A DNA stretch of 64,000 nt, taken from positions 1 to 64,000 of the forward strand of contig JAFUHM010000048.1 of assembly GCA_017468865.1 (NCBI GenBank), given 5' to 3'. Below are positions 43,470-51,648 of the stretch, one piece after another. Source of the DNA: Oscillospiraceae bacterium (GTDB taxonomy: Bacteria > Bacillota > Clostridia > Oscillospirales > Ruminococcaceae). Under the pieces are notes generated by a model that made no database searches, was not told the origin of the DNA, and saw only the letters and a list, made by a program, of their open reading frames with translations. The position numbers and the translations under genes were made by a program. The first letter of the stretch is position 1. The number at the start of each line of letters is the position of its first letter.

Positions 43470-44276
43470 TTACGCCTGCTCAAGCGCTCCTTCTCTTATG
43501 GCGTAGAACAGATACTGCTGTGCTATGCCCTCTATGCCCTTGGTGCAGGACGGAAGGCCATCGGGATAGAAACGGGCGTTCACACGCTTCATCCATACAT
43601 CGACAGGGTATGCCTCCGTCCTGTGAAAGCCGAAAAGCAGCGTACACATGGCGACTTTGATGCCTACGCCCTTTACGGTCATGAGCATATCTGCGGCGGT
43701 GTCAAGATCCGCACGGGATACGGCATCAAGGTCAAGTTCTCCGCTGTTTATGCGGTGTACGCAGTCAAGCAGGTATCGGGTGCGAAATCCTGCCCTGAGC
43801 GGTGAAAGGGTGCTCTCGTCGGCACCCTCCATTTCCCGTGCCGTGGGAAATCCGCCGTATATGCCGCACAGCCTTTCGATTATGCCCTTGATGCGGGGAA
43901 TGTTGTTGTTCTGGGATATGATGAAGGAGAGGAGAGTCTCTTCGGGCGGCTGGCGCAGAAGGCGTATGCCGTGCCCGTATTCGCAGGCTCTCCGCAGGAC
44001 GGCATCCTCAGAGAGGGTCTGCTTTATCCTGCCGTAGTCGGTGTCAAGATCAAAGTATCCCGCCCAGAACGGAAAGTCCTCTTCGGGGGTGTCATAGAGG
44101 GTGAACCTGTCACCGTCCTGTGATATGGTCAGCTTCTTTCTGCCCACAGCACCTCTGAACGTGTGCCCGTCCGTCTGCTCCCAGCGGAAAGCCTGACCGC
44201 AGTCCAGTGTATGGGCAAGGTCAAAGTCGGGACAGGTAAAGATGATGTTCCCGCTGTCTGTCGTGTACTTGGTCAT
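43470..44276 (-). CDS. ogg: OGG1-type 8-oxoguanine DNA glycosylase/lyase
   Basis: A 268-residue HhH-GPD glycosylase. DLAHTLDCGQAFRWEQ begins the OGG N-terminal domain. SFIISQNNNIPRIKGIIERL and the hairpin region LMTVKGVGIKVAMCTLLF (catalytic Lys in GVGIKVA) with YPVDVWMKRV (catalytic Asp) follow. It excises 8-oxoguanine and nicks the strand. ATG overlaps the metallophosphoesterase stop (ATGA). Confidence 0.92.
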   Translation of the reverse strand: MTKYTTDSGNIIFTCPDFDLAHTLDCGQAFRWEQTDGHTFRGAVGRKKLTISQDGDRFTLYDTPEEDFPFWAGYFDLDTDYGRIKQTLSEDAVLRRACEYGHGIRLLRQPPEETLLSFIISQNNNIPRIKGIIERLCGIYGGFPTAREMEGADESTLSPLRAGFRTRYLLDCVHRINSGELDLDAVSRADLDTAADMLMTVKGVGIKVAMCTLLFGFHRTEAYPVDVWMKRVNARFYPDGLPSCTKGIEGIAQQYLFYAIREGALEQA

Positions 44277-44884
44277 ATTTCCACCGGCTCATCGAATACC
44301 GCATGATACTTGGGCGGTATGATCTTATTCATATGGAGCATCCCGAAATACCATGCTGAGAATTTCAGCTTCTGCCTTACGGTGTCAAAGAAGTATCCCA
44401 TGGATGCGCTCGTTTCCGTGCCTTTGAGAAAGGCGCCTATGGAGGCGGGAGGCTCATGGGTGAGCACCATGTCCACTTCCATTGCGTTGAGGAGCAGTTC
44501 GTCAGTGACCAGGTCTTCCGTCTTGTCGGCATCATCGGCATTCGGCGTGCCGCAGATAAGGAGCTTCCTGCCCTCAAAGCTGTATACTCCAGGTGAGAGG
44601 AGGAACAGGTTCCCGTATATGCATCTTGCCCTGCCGCCGAACATATCCTCTTCGGGTATGTCCCTGTACAGGGACAGGTCGTCGTTTGCGCCGGGGATGA
44701 AGAACGTGCGGTGCCTGCGCAGCCCTATCTTCCTCAGTTCCTTATGCTCCTTTTCGCTGTTCTCCCACAGAAAGCCGAAGTCGCCCAGGATGAAAAGGTT
44801 TTCATCCGCCTTCAGCGAACGTATCTTCTTATGGGAGAATGCGGACATATCCCCGTGTGTGTCTGCTGTCAAAAGCAATGACAT
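44273..44884 (-). CDS. Calcineurin-like metallophosphoesterase
   Basis: A 203-residue phosphoesterase: LTADTHGDMSAF (Asp, His), FILGDFGFLWENS (GD), FIPGANDDLSLY (the usual GNHE/D replaced by GANDD), LLICGTPNADD and MVLTHEPPAS (GH-type motif as THEPP). Target unknown. GGGAGG lies only 2 bases before the ATG at 44884; an ATG at 44899 has no site and a TTG at 44878 is well spaced, so the exact start is uncertain. It is coupled to ogg. Confidence 0.8.
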   Translation of the reverse strand: MSLLLTADTHGDMSAFSHKKIRSLKADENLFILGDFGFLWENSEKEHKELRKIGLRRHRTFFIPGANDDLSLYRDIPEEDMFGGRARCIYGNLFLLSPGVYSFEGRKLLICGTPNADDADKTEDLVTDELLLNAMEVDMVLTHEPPASIGAFLKGTETSASMGYFFDTVRQKLKFSAWYFGMLHMNKIIPPKYHAVFDEPVEI

Positions 44885-44928
44885 CGCCTCCCGGCTCATG
44901 TATTGGTGTCTAAAGCAAGTTCTGTAAC

Positions 44929-45004
44929 TATTATAACATAAAAAGAGGAAATAATCAATAGATATGAAAAAATTAAACTGCGTGAGAGTAGGTAAATCCC
45001 AAAT
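44929..45004 (-). promoter_or_regulatory. Promoter module of the metallophosphoesterase/ogg operon (repeat family)
   Basis: On the minus strand CATATCTATTGATTATT, then TTTTTATGT and TATAAT; -35 TTGATT, 17-base spacer. It is nearly identical to the ftsA-like promoter at 34831 in the opposite orientation. Confidence 0.85.
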
Positions 45005-45180
45005 GGGTGCAGGCACTGCCTGCTTATAACATATTGAAAAGAAAAATGCAATAGATAAGTCAAATTATAAACTTCGTGAGCGTACTCAAATTCAGGTCGG
45101 GTGCAGGCACTGCCTGCTTACAGCATAAGGAGAAGAAAAATGCAACGGATAAGTCAGGAGTATAAGCAGCGCAAAGGTAT
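45005..45180 (-). repeat. Promoter-hairpin repeat, two units (94-bp period)
   Basis: GGGTGCAGGCACTGCCTGC at 45005 and again at 45099. Each is followed by TTATAACATA- or TTACAGCATA-type sequence and GAAAAATGCAA(T/C)(A/G)GATAAGTC, which on the minus strand is a decayed copy of the promoter module (TATCTATTGCATTTTTC). The unit preceding 45005 is the working promoter. Confidence 0.88.
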
Positions 45181-45186
45181 TACCCC

Positions 45187-45213
45187 GGGCCGAAAATTTT
45201 TTGGCCTTTTTTT
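45187..45213 (+). terminator. Terminator-like hairpin without an upstream plus-strand gene
   Basis: GGGCCGAAAA and TTTTTTGGCC can pair (with a G-T pair), followed by seven T. It lies 66 bases before a secreted-protein gene. It may end an unannotated small RNA or act as an attenuator. Confidence 0.5.
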
Positions 45214-45278
45214 CTTCCGTGTCGGTTAAATGTACAAAAGAAAAAACAACGGGCGAAATGCCCAGGGAGGATATAATC

Positions 45279-45959
45279 ATGTTTAAAAGATCATTCAAAG
45301 TTATCGCATCCGTGATCGCTGCAGCAGCAGCTATGACCGCACTTTCCGCAGCAGCCAAGGCTGATGTGTATTATGACCCGAACGGTGCCGTAGTGTACGA
45401 CACATACAATAACGGGGCATATTTCGCGTATGAGCCTGTCTATAACTATGCGAACGCAGTTTCCGTAAGCTATGATATGTACGGGAACAGGATCGTCGTC
45501 TGTGCCGACGGCACGACCTTTATCGAGAAGGCGGATGATACCTTCATTTTTGCACCGGTAACATTCGGCGTGAATGACTATGTGGTAAACTATTACGACA
45601 AGGCATCCGCAGAGAGGGCAGTCGGCTTCGGCATCACGATCCCTGAGGCATTCAGGAACTTCCCGTATGCCGAATACTCCGTGATCTCGGGCAGCATCCT
45701 TCAGGTAAGGCTTACCGATGCCCTCGGCAACTGTGCAGTTATCCGCAAGGGCGCAGGCAAGGCTGATATTTCGGGTGATGCCTCCGCTTACCTGTATCAG
45801 GAAAAGGAACTGGTGGGTACGTCTCCTGCCGTAATAAGCGGCAGTGTCAACGGATTTTTCAAAGGCATCGAGTACAAGAACGGGTACAGCCTTTCGGTAG
45901 TGAGCAACTACGGGATGACGCTCAGCGAGGCGGAGAATATACTGGGAGGTGTGGCTTGA
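45279..45959 (+). CDS. Secreted protein of unknown function
   Basis: A 226-residue exported protein. A classic signal peptide (FKVIASVIAAAAAMTALSAAAKA, cleavage near residue 26) is followed by a Tyr/Asn-rich segment (DVYYDPNGAVVYDTYNNGAY) and a C-terminal domain (about 110-226) ending VVSNYGMTLSEAENILGGVA, beta-rich with few charged clusters. I do not recognise the family with confidence; it resembles DUF4367-like extracytoplasmic domains in general appearance only. GGGAGG with 9 bases to the ATG fixes the start. Confidence 0.7.
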   Translation: MFKRSFKVIASVIAAAAAMTALSAAAKADVYYDPNGAVVYDTYNNGAYFAYEPVYNYANAVSVSYDMYGNRIVVCADGTTFIEKADDTFIFAPVTFGVNDYVVNYYDKASAERAVGFGITIPEAFRNFPYAEYSVISGSILQVRLTDALGNCAVIRKGAGKADISGDASAYLYQEKELVGTSPAVISGSVNGFFKGIEYKNGYSLSVVSNYGMTLSEAENILGGVA

Positions 45960-46059
45960 TAAAACGGCGCAGTGATGCGGCGGCGTGCAGGGCGGATGTC
46001 CTGCACGCCTTTGTGCGTCACAGGGCAAGGATTTTTTGCAAGAAAATGCGAAAAAGTAC

Positions 46060-46088
46060 TTGACAAATCGGCGCAAATATTGTATTAT
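46060..46088 (+). promoter_or_regulatory. Promoter of the pyruvate formate-lyase operon
   Basis: TTGACA (46060-46065), 17-base spacer, TATTAT (46083-46088). It gives a leader of about 180 bases before the ATG at 46275. Confidence 0.82.
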
Positions 46089-46093
46089 ATTAA

Positions 46094-46274
46094 CAAGACC
46101 CATCATGTTTATGTTGGGTGCGTTTTTGCGTGTTTGCCGCACGTTTCGATTTTTGTGTCAAAAGAATACTGATGCGGTAGACTTTTAACGATCAGATGTG
46201 TACTACAATTATGCATCTAATAACGTTCGGATATGTCCACGAGATCTGTCCGAAAGATCAAGGAGGAAAATAAA
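46094..46274 (+). promoter_or_regulatory. Long 5' leader of pflB
   Basis: About 180 bases of untranslated leader. It contains a GCGTGTTTGCCGCACG hairpin near 46127 and a TTCGGA/TCCGAA pair (46226-46253) just ahead of AAGGAGG. No known riboswitch was recognised; it may control expression of this high-level gene. Confidence 0.5.
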
Positions 46275-48368
46275 ATGAAGCAGATGCCACAGGAATGGGA
46301 AGGCTTCGTCGGCGGTCACTGGACCGACGAGATCAACGTCAGAGACTTCATACAGAAGAACTATACTCCCTATGAGGGCGATGAGAGCTTCCTCGCAGGT
46401 CCCACAGACGCAACCAAGAAGCTCTGGGACGATGTAATGGAGCTTGCAAAGCAGGAAAGAGAAGCAGGCGGTGTCCTTGATATGGACAACAACGTTGTTT
46501 CCTCTCTTACCTCTCATGCAGCAGGCTACATCGAGAAGGATCTCGAGAAGATAGTAGGTCTTCAGACAGACAAGCCTTTTAAGCGTTCTTTCATGCCTTA
46601 CGGCGGCCTCAGAATGGCTGAGAATGCCCTCGAGATGAACGGCCGTACTCCCGATCCCCTCATGCACAAGATATTCAGCGAGTACAGAAAGACCCATAAC
46701 GCAGGCGTTTTTGATGTATATACCCCTGAGATGAGAGCTGCAAGAACATCTCACATACTCACAGGTCTTCCCGATGCTTACGGCAGAGGCCGTATCATAG
46801 GCGACTACAGAAGAGTGGCACTTTACGGCGTTGACAGACTTATCAAGGACAAGCAGGAGCAGAAGGCTTTCTATACCTGCCCCATGACCGATGATAAGAT
46901 TCGTGCAAGAGAAGAGATCGCTGAGCAGATCAGAGCACTTGAGAACCTCAAGAAGATGGCTGAGATCTACGGCTGCGACATCTCCAAGCCCGCTGTTACA
47001 GCACAGGAAGCTGTTCAGGCTGTATACTTCGGCTACCTCGGTGCCGTTAAGGATCAGAACGGTGCGGCTATGTCCCTCGGACGCACTTCCACATTCCTCG
47101 ATATTTATTTTGAGAGAGATTTCAAGCTCGGCAGACTTACCGAGACAGAAGCTCAGGAGATCATAGACCACTTCATCATGAAGCTCCGTCTTGTCCGTTT
47201 CGCAAGAACTCCCGAATACAACTCTCTCTTCTCCGGTGACCCCCAGTGGGTAACTGAGTCTCTCGGCGGTATCGGTATCGACGGCAGACCCATGGTAACA
47301 AAGACTTCCTTCCGTTACCTCCACACCCTTGAGAACCTCGGCACTTCTCCCGAGCCCAACCTGACCGTGCTCTGGTCTCCCAGACTTCCCGACGGCTGGA
47401 AGAGATACTGTGCTAAGATCTCCATCAACACATCTTCCATCCAGTATGAGAACGATGAGCTGATGAGAGTTACACACGGCGATGACTATGCTATCGCTTG
47501 CTGCGTATCCTCCATGAGAGTCGGCAAGGAGATGCAGTTCTTCGGCGCAAGAGCAAACCTCGCTAAGTGCCTGCTCTACGCTATAAACGGCGGCGTTGAT
47601 GAGATCAGCGGTGTACAGGTAGCTCCCAAGTACAGACCTATCACAAGCGAGTACCTCGATTACGATGAGGTAATGGAGAAGTACGATGACATGATGAGCT
47701 GGCTTGCTGAGCTGTATGTAAATACACTCAACATCATCCACTATATGCATGACAAGTACTGCTATGAGTCACTCCAGATGGCTCTCCATGACAGAGAGGT
47801 AAGAAGATACTTCGCAACAGGTATTGCAGGTATCTCCGTTGTGGCTGACTCCCTCTCCGCTATTAAGTACGCTAAGGTTAAGCCTATCCGCAAGGATATC
47901 GAAGTTAAGGACAAGAAGGGCAATGTTCTCTACACTGCCAAGGATGTTGTCGTTGACTACGAGATCGAGGGTGACTTCCCCAAGTACGGCAATGATGACG
48001 ACCGTGTTGACGAGATCGCTCAGATGATCCTCAACAAGTTCATGGACAAGATCCGTCAGCAGCATACTTACAGAAACGGCTTCCCCACTACTTCCATTCT
48101 TACCATCACATCCAACGTTGTATACGGCAAGAAGACAGGTACCACACCTGACGGACGTAAGCAGGGCGTGCCTCTGGCTCCCGGTGCTAACCCCATGCAC
48201 GGCAGAGATACTCACGGTGCATCCGCATCCCTCTCTTCCGTATCCAAGCTCCAGTTCTCCAACGCTCAGGACGGTATTTCCAATACCTTCTCCATCATCC
48301 CCGATGCTCTCGGCAAGGATGGCGGCGTATTTGTCGGAGATCTCGACCTTGACGCACTGAAGAAGTAA
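46275..48368 (+). CDS. pflB: Pyruvate formate-lyase catalytic subunit lacking the glycyl-radical domain
   Basis: A 697-residue PflB with the Cys-Cys pair in [16 protein letters not shown] (about Cys409-Cys410), [14 protein letters not shown], and [28 protein letters not shown]. The ending [20 protein letters not shown] stops (TAA) exactly where normal PflB (about 750 residues) continues into its glycyl-radical domain. That domain is encoded by the next gene in a different frame, 68 bases downstream. The enzyme converts pyruvate and CoA to acetyl-CoA and formate in anaerobic fermentation. AAGGAGG fixes the ATG at 46275. The codon choice is strongly biased, suggesting very high expression. Confidence 0.92.
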   Translation: MKQMPQEWEGFVGGHWTDEINVRDFIQKNYTPYEGDESFLAGPTDATKKLWDDVMELAKQEREAGGVLDMDNNVVSSLTSHAAGYIEKDLEKIVGLQTDKPFKRSFMPYGGLRMAENALEMNGRTPDPLMHKIFSEYRKTHNAGVFDVYTPEMRAARTSHILTGLPDAYGRGRIIGDYRRVALYGVDRLIKDKQEQKAFYTCPMTDDKIRAREEIAEQIRALENLKKMAEIYGCDISKPAVTAQEAVQAVYFGYLGAVKDQNGAAMSLGRTSTFLDIYFERDFKLGRLTETEAQEIIDHFIMKLRLVRFARTPEYNSLFSGDPQWVTESLGGIGIDGRPMVTKTSFRYLHTLENLGTSPEPNLTVLWSPRLPDGWKRYCAKISINTSSIQYENDELMRVTHGDDYAIACCVSSMRVGKEMQFFGARANLAKCLLYAINGGVDEISGVQVAPKYRPITSEYLDYDEVMEKYDDMMSWLAELYVNTLNIIHYMHDKYCYESLQMALHDREVRRYFATGIAGISVVADSLSAIKYAKVKPIRKDIEVKDKKGNVLYTAKDVVVDYEIEGDFPKYGNDDDRVDEIAQMILNKFMDKIRQQHTYRNGFPTTSILTITSNVVYGKKTGTTPDGRKQGVPLAPGANPMHGRDTHGASASLSSVSKLQFSNAQDGISNTFSIIPDALGKDGGVFVGDLDLDALKK

Positions 48369-48386
48369 AAACAATGACTTTCCCGT

Positions 48387-48408
48387 CACACCCGTCCACG
48401 GGTGTGAT
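48387..48408 (+). other. Perfect hairpin between the two pfl genes
   Basis: TCACACCCGT (48387-48396), loop CC, ACGGGTGTGA (48399-48408). There is no T tract. It may set the mRNA ratio or stabilise the upstream message. Confidence 0.7.
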
Positions 48409-48436
48409 GCGGGAGTATGCGAAAGGAGTAATCGTA

Positions 48437-48676
48437 ATGGCTAATTCACAGCAGATAGATAACCTCGTTGGTCTTCTCGATGGCTATTCCGTAAAGGGCG
48501 GTCATCACCTCAACGTTAATGTATTCAACCGTGAGACACTTCTCGATGCACAGAAGCATCCCGAGAACTATCCTCAGCTCACCATCAGAGTTTCCGGTTA
48601 TGCGGTTAACTTCATCAAGCTCACCAAGGAGCAGCAGGATGACGTTATCGCAAGAACCTTCCATGCTTCTCTGTAA
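48437..48676 (+). CDS. Separate glycyl-radical subunit of pyruvate formate-lyase
   Basis: A 79-residue protein equal to the C-terminal domain of Pfl[61 protein letters not shown] and [10 protein letters not shown]. The radical glycine is Gly54 in RVSGYAV. E. coli YfiD/GrcA carries a similar domain, but only as a repair part for an intact PflB; here the neighbouring PflB has no such domain, so this protein must supply it. AAAGGAG lies 8 bases before the ATG, giving independent translation. It is in a different frame from pflB. Confidence 0.92.
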   Translation: MANSQQIDNLVGLLDGYSVKGGHHLNVNVFNRETLLDAQKHPENYPQLTIRVSGYAVNFIKLTKEQQDDVIARTFHASL

Positions 48677-48679
48677 GAC

Positions 48680-49429
48680 ATGACGGGGTTCATACATTCA
48701 ACTGAATCCTTTGGTACAGTCGACGGACCGGGTATCCGGTTCGTCGTCTTTTTCCAGGGATGTCCGATGCGCTGCCTTTACTGCCACAATCCCGATACAT
48801 GGACGGTACACTCCGCAAAGGAGCCTGTGGGCACGGAAATGACCGTGGATGAGATACTGGCTATGTATGACGGCGTGAAGGAGTTCTGCAGCGGCGGTAT
48901 CACCTGCACCGGCGGCGAGCCCATGATGCAGCCTGCGTTTCTGACGGAGCTGTTTGAGCGTGCCAAGGAAAAGGGGATACATACCTGTCTTGACACTTCG
49001 GGCGTGACCTTCAACCCCGACAATACGGCGGTGTTCGACAGGCTCATGAAGTCAACGGATCTGGTCATGCTTGACATCAAGCATATAGATGATGAGGAGC
49101 ATAAGAAGCTCACGGGTCACACCAATAAGAATATACTTGCCTTCGCAAGGTATCTCTCGGACATGGGCAAGACTCTGTGGGTGCGTCATGTGACGGTGCC
49201 CGGCATCACCTATAATGATGACTATCTGTACAAGCTGGGGCTGTTCCTGTCGGAACTCAAGTCCTTAAAGGCACTTGACGTGCTCAAGTATCACGACATG
49301 GGCAAAGTCAAGTATGAAAATCTGGGGATGGAGTATCCCCTCGGAGATACGCCTCCCCTTACCACGGAAGAGGCAAAGCACGCCAAGGACGTTATCATGC
49401 AGGGCATAAAGGACGGACTTAACAGATAA
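48680..49429 (+). CDS. pflA: Pyruvate formate-lyase activating enzyme
   Basis: A 249-residue radical-SAM enzyme: FGTVDGPGIRFVVFFQGCPM leads into the cluster motif CPMRCLYC, then TCTGGEPMMQP and LVMLDIKHID. It installs the glycyl radical on the PFL radical domain, here presumably on the separate 79-residue protein. It starts 3 bases after the previous stop with no strong ribosome site, so translation is probably coupled. Confidence 0.95.
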   Translation: MTGFIHSTESFGTVDGPGIRFVVFFQGCPMRCLYCHNPDTWTVHSAKEPVGTEMTVDEILAMYDGVKEFCSGGITCTGGEPMMQPAFLTELFERAKEKGIHTCLDTSGVTFNPDNTAVFDRLMKSTDLVMLDIKHIDDEEHKKLTGHTNKNILAFARYLSDMGKTLWVRHVTVPGITYNDDYLYKLGLFLSELKSLKALDVLKYHDMGKVKYENLGMEYPLGDTPPLTTEEAKHAKDVIMQGIKDGLNR

Positions 49430-49432
49430 GAT

Positions 49433-49463
49433 ACAGCTCATGGTTCGATCCATGAGCTGTTTA
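49433..49463. terminator. Terminator between pflA and the WYL genes
   Basis: ACAGCTCATGG (49433-49443), loop TTCGAT, CCATGAGCTGT (49450-49460), then TTTA. It serves convergent genes. Confidence 0.85.
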
Positions 49464-49466
49464 CAT

Positions 49467-50384
49467 TTATAAAGATGCGGGCGGAAGATACTGCTTCTGA
49501 CGTTCAAGGCGCATCTTTATCAGCAGGATAAAGCTTTTCGGCGCAGTCACTTTTATCATGGGGCCGAAGGAAAGTATCCGTATCAGAAGCTCTGTGCGGT
49601 CGCTGTGTTCATATCTGAGGATAACGTGATAATGGGACTCATCGAGCCGCTCCACTTCCTTCTCGAAATGGGCAAAGTGCATGAGGACACGTTCGAGAGC
49701 TTTCCTTGTGTCGAAGAGGTCAAATTCTACTGTTTCGTATTCCTGTTCGGAAGGCGATAATGACACATTTCCCTCATAGACCGAACACTGTGTGATGCGG
49801 CCGATGTTCACTGTCACGGTCGAGGTGGAGCTGTCGCCCATGATGCGGAATTTATCGTCCTTTTCGGAATACTCGATGACCTTCGGCACCATCACGGTGT
49901 TCCTGATATGGCCGTGCCTGTTTCTGACTGACAGCTTCAGGGGCAGCGAGTTTTCCGCCGCATGGAGTATCATGTGGAAAAATCTGATGTATGTCTCATC
50001 GGTGAAGTCATCACCGTCTGCGTACTTATCGAATACGCAGACGTCCTCATCGGTGAACAGCGGCTCCACATCATCCAGCCATGAGGGAGTATCGTCGGTG
50101 AACAGGCGTATCCGAGGATCGAGGTATACCGACTTTATCCACCGTTTCTGGAGCGTGGTGAGGGGCATGGCGGGGGCGTGTTCAAGGGGAGTGGTGCCGT
50201 CCTTGTACAGAAGCTGCCACTGCTGATCCTTCAGGGCTGTTTCGATGGTGAGTATGCTCTCGTCAAATGCCGACAGGCTGACGGCTTCCCTGAGCTGACG
50301 GTCGGTGATGCCGCCGTTCACGGCGGATGAGAGTATCTTTGCGACCGCATTGTAGTAGGCGCTGTATAATTCGCTGAATAACAT
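49467..50384 (-). CDS. WYL-domain protein (second of a pair)
   Basis: A 305-residue protein resembling WYL-type transcription regulators: a helical N-terminus, the WYL-like middle (about 75-210) with IKSVYLDPRIRLF, and a C-terminal WCX-type region from about 225 (FDLFDTRKALERVLMHFAHFEKEVERL). The canonical W-Y-L triad is not conserved in obvious form. Such proteins often sense nucleic acids or nucleotides and regulate stress or defence genes. The start at 50384 follows GGAGGT. It begins 16 bases after the first WYL gene. Confidence 0.68.
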   Translation of the reverse strand: MLFSELYSAYYNAVAKILSSAVNGGITDRQLREAVSLSAFDESILTIETALKDQQWQLLYKDGTTPLEHAPAMPLTTLQKRWIKSVYLDPRIRLFTDDTPSWLDDVEPLFTDEDVCVFDKYADGDDFTDETYIRFFHMILHAAENSLPLKLSVRNRHGHIRNTVMVPKVIEYSEKDDKFRIMGDSSTSTVTVNIGRITQCSVYEGNVSLSPSEQEYETVEFDLFDTRKALERVLMHFAHFEKEVERLDESHYHVILRYEHSDRTELLIRILSFGPMIKVTAPKSFILLIKMRLERQKQYLPPASL

Positions 50385-50400
50385 CTCATACCTCCTGCGG

Positions 50401-51621
50401 TCAGACGTCATCGGAGTACATACGGTACATCATGTCTATGTCGTCAAGAAAGCGCTTTTCCGCTGTCTTGTCGGAGATATGTATCTCCTTTATCCTGCAA
50501 ATGAAGGTGCGCAGCCACGGGACAAGCTCGGTGACGTTGTATACATCTGCGGAGAACTTAGCGGTGTTCCTGTCGATGAGTTCCACGGCGCCGCACCGCT
50601 TCTCACGAAAGAGCCTTTGAAGGATGTGCTGTTCGTCGTCGTCAAAATGCACGGTCATATCTATATGCTCTATCCTGTCGGGTGAAAAGCCCTCGGTGCT
50701 TATCCCCCACATATGCTGTCGTGCGTTGCGGTACAGTTCACGGTATCGGGGCAGATCGGGGCATTTTGCGGCTTTTTCGACCGATACCGCCTTATCGGTG
50801 CGAAATGACCGTATCATGTGCCGGACAGGGTCATATACCATGAGATACTGCCGTCCGTTCTGGGCACTTATCATCAGCTGCAGGGGCACGAAAAGCTCGG
50901 GAGCGGACTTGCCGTTCTCGTGACGGATGGTCACGAAACTTCCGTCGTGCAGGGCGTCGAGAAAGGAATAGATGATCTCGCTGTCCATGGCGGCAGTGAT
51001 GTAGTGGTGCTTGAATGTGAATATGCTCTCATGGGGCGGCAGCTTGTCGAGCAGGGTGGAGCCTATCACTCCGCAGGGGGATATCTCCGTGAACAGGTCA
51101 AGGATGCAGGCAGGGGGGAGAGGGACATCTTCCGCCCTGCTGTAAACGACCGTCCTGCCCTGCTTTTGCATGGTGATGAGCCCTTCTTCCGCATATTCCT
51201 TCAGCTTCTTCCTGACGGTGGAGACATCAAAGGTGCGGGGCTCATCAAAGCCCGAAAGGGTGTCGTCGATCCTCTCGCATATCTGCGAGACGGTGAGGGA
51301 CACGGAGGGGTCATGGAGGATGTCGAAAATGATGAAGTGGAGGGTGATGTCACCGTCGGTAAAGCTCTTTGCCTTCCATGCCCTGAAGAAGGGATTGTGT
51401 GCTCTTGTCCTGCTGTCAACGGAGATATACACCGTCTTTGAATCGGCTGTCCTTCGGAACTGCCTATAGTCTGAAAGGTATGATTCTATGCGGCGGCGTT
51501 CGTCATCGTAGGAACGGCTGCTCACCTTGCTGTAATCATCTCTGCTTTTAAAGCCGTAGATGTAGAATTCCTGCATGAACCTGCGTATCAGCGAGAAATT
51601 CTTGATAAGCTCAGAGTACAT
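50401..51621 (-). CDS. WYL-domain regulator with winged-helix N-terminus
   Basis: A 406-residue protein. The N-terminal half holds a winged helix (about 100-185: SLTVSQICERIDDTLSG, FDVSTVRKKLKEYAEEGLIT). The WYL domain (about 225-310) contains IRHENGKSAPELFVPLQLMI and RQYLMVYDPVRHMIRSFRTD, and a C-terminal WCX-type region follows. It probably acts as a ligand-responsive regulator of its own operon (inference). GAGG precedes the ATG at 51621; a GTG three codons earlier is the alternative. It lies 27 bases after the GTPase-nuclease gene. Confidence 0.8.
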   Translation of the reverse strand: MYSELIKNFSLIRRFMQEFYIYGFKSRDDYSKVSSRSYDDERRRIESYLSDYRQFRRTADSKTVYISVDSRTRAHNPFFRAWKAKSFTDGDITLHFIIFDILHDPSVSLTVSQICERIDDTLSGFDEPRTFDVSTVRKKLKEYAEEGLITMQKQGRTVVYSRAEDVPLPPACILDLFTEISPCGVIGSTLLDKLPPHESIFTFKHHYITAAMDSEIIYSFLDALHDGSFVTIRHENGKSAPELFVPLQLMISAQNGRQYLMVYDPVRHMIRSFRTDKAVSVEKAAKCPDLPRYRELYRNARQHMWGISTEGFSPDRIEHIDMTVHFDDDEQHILQRLFREKRCGAVELIDRNTAKFSADVYNVTELVPWLRTFICRIKEIHISDKTAEKRFLDDIDMMYRMYSDDV

Positions 51622-51648
51622 TGGATACACCTCATTTGTACAGCCCTG

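Noticed and set aside
46094-46274. A known riboswitch in the pflB leader
   Set aside because: Hairpins are present but no recognisable aptamer core (purine, TPP, SAM, c-di-GMP types) was found by eye.
46209-47750. A 513-codon minus-strand frame opposite pflB
   Set aside because: It arises from the strong codon bias of pflB; no ribosome site or family features.
48366-48436. The pfl split explained as a single frameshift or sequencing error
   Set aside because: The junction has a stop, 68 bases with a perfect hairpin, and a new ribosome site and ATG in another frame; the two parts cannot be joined by one base change.
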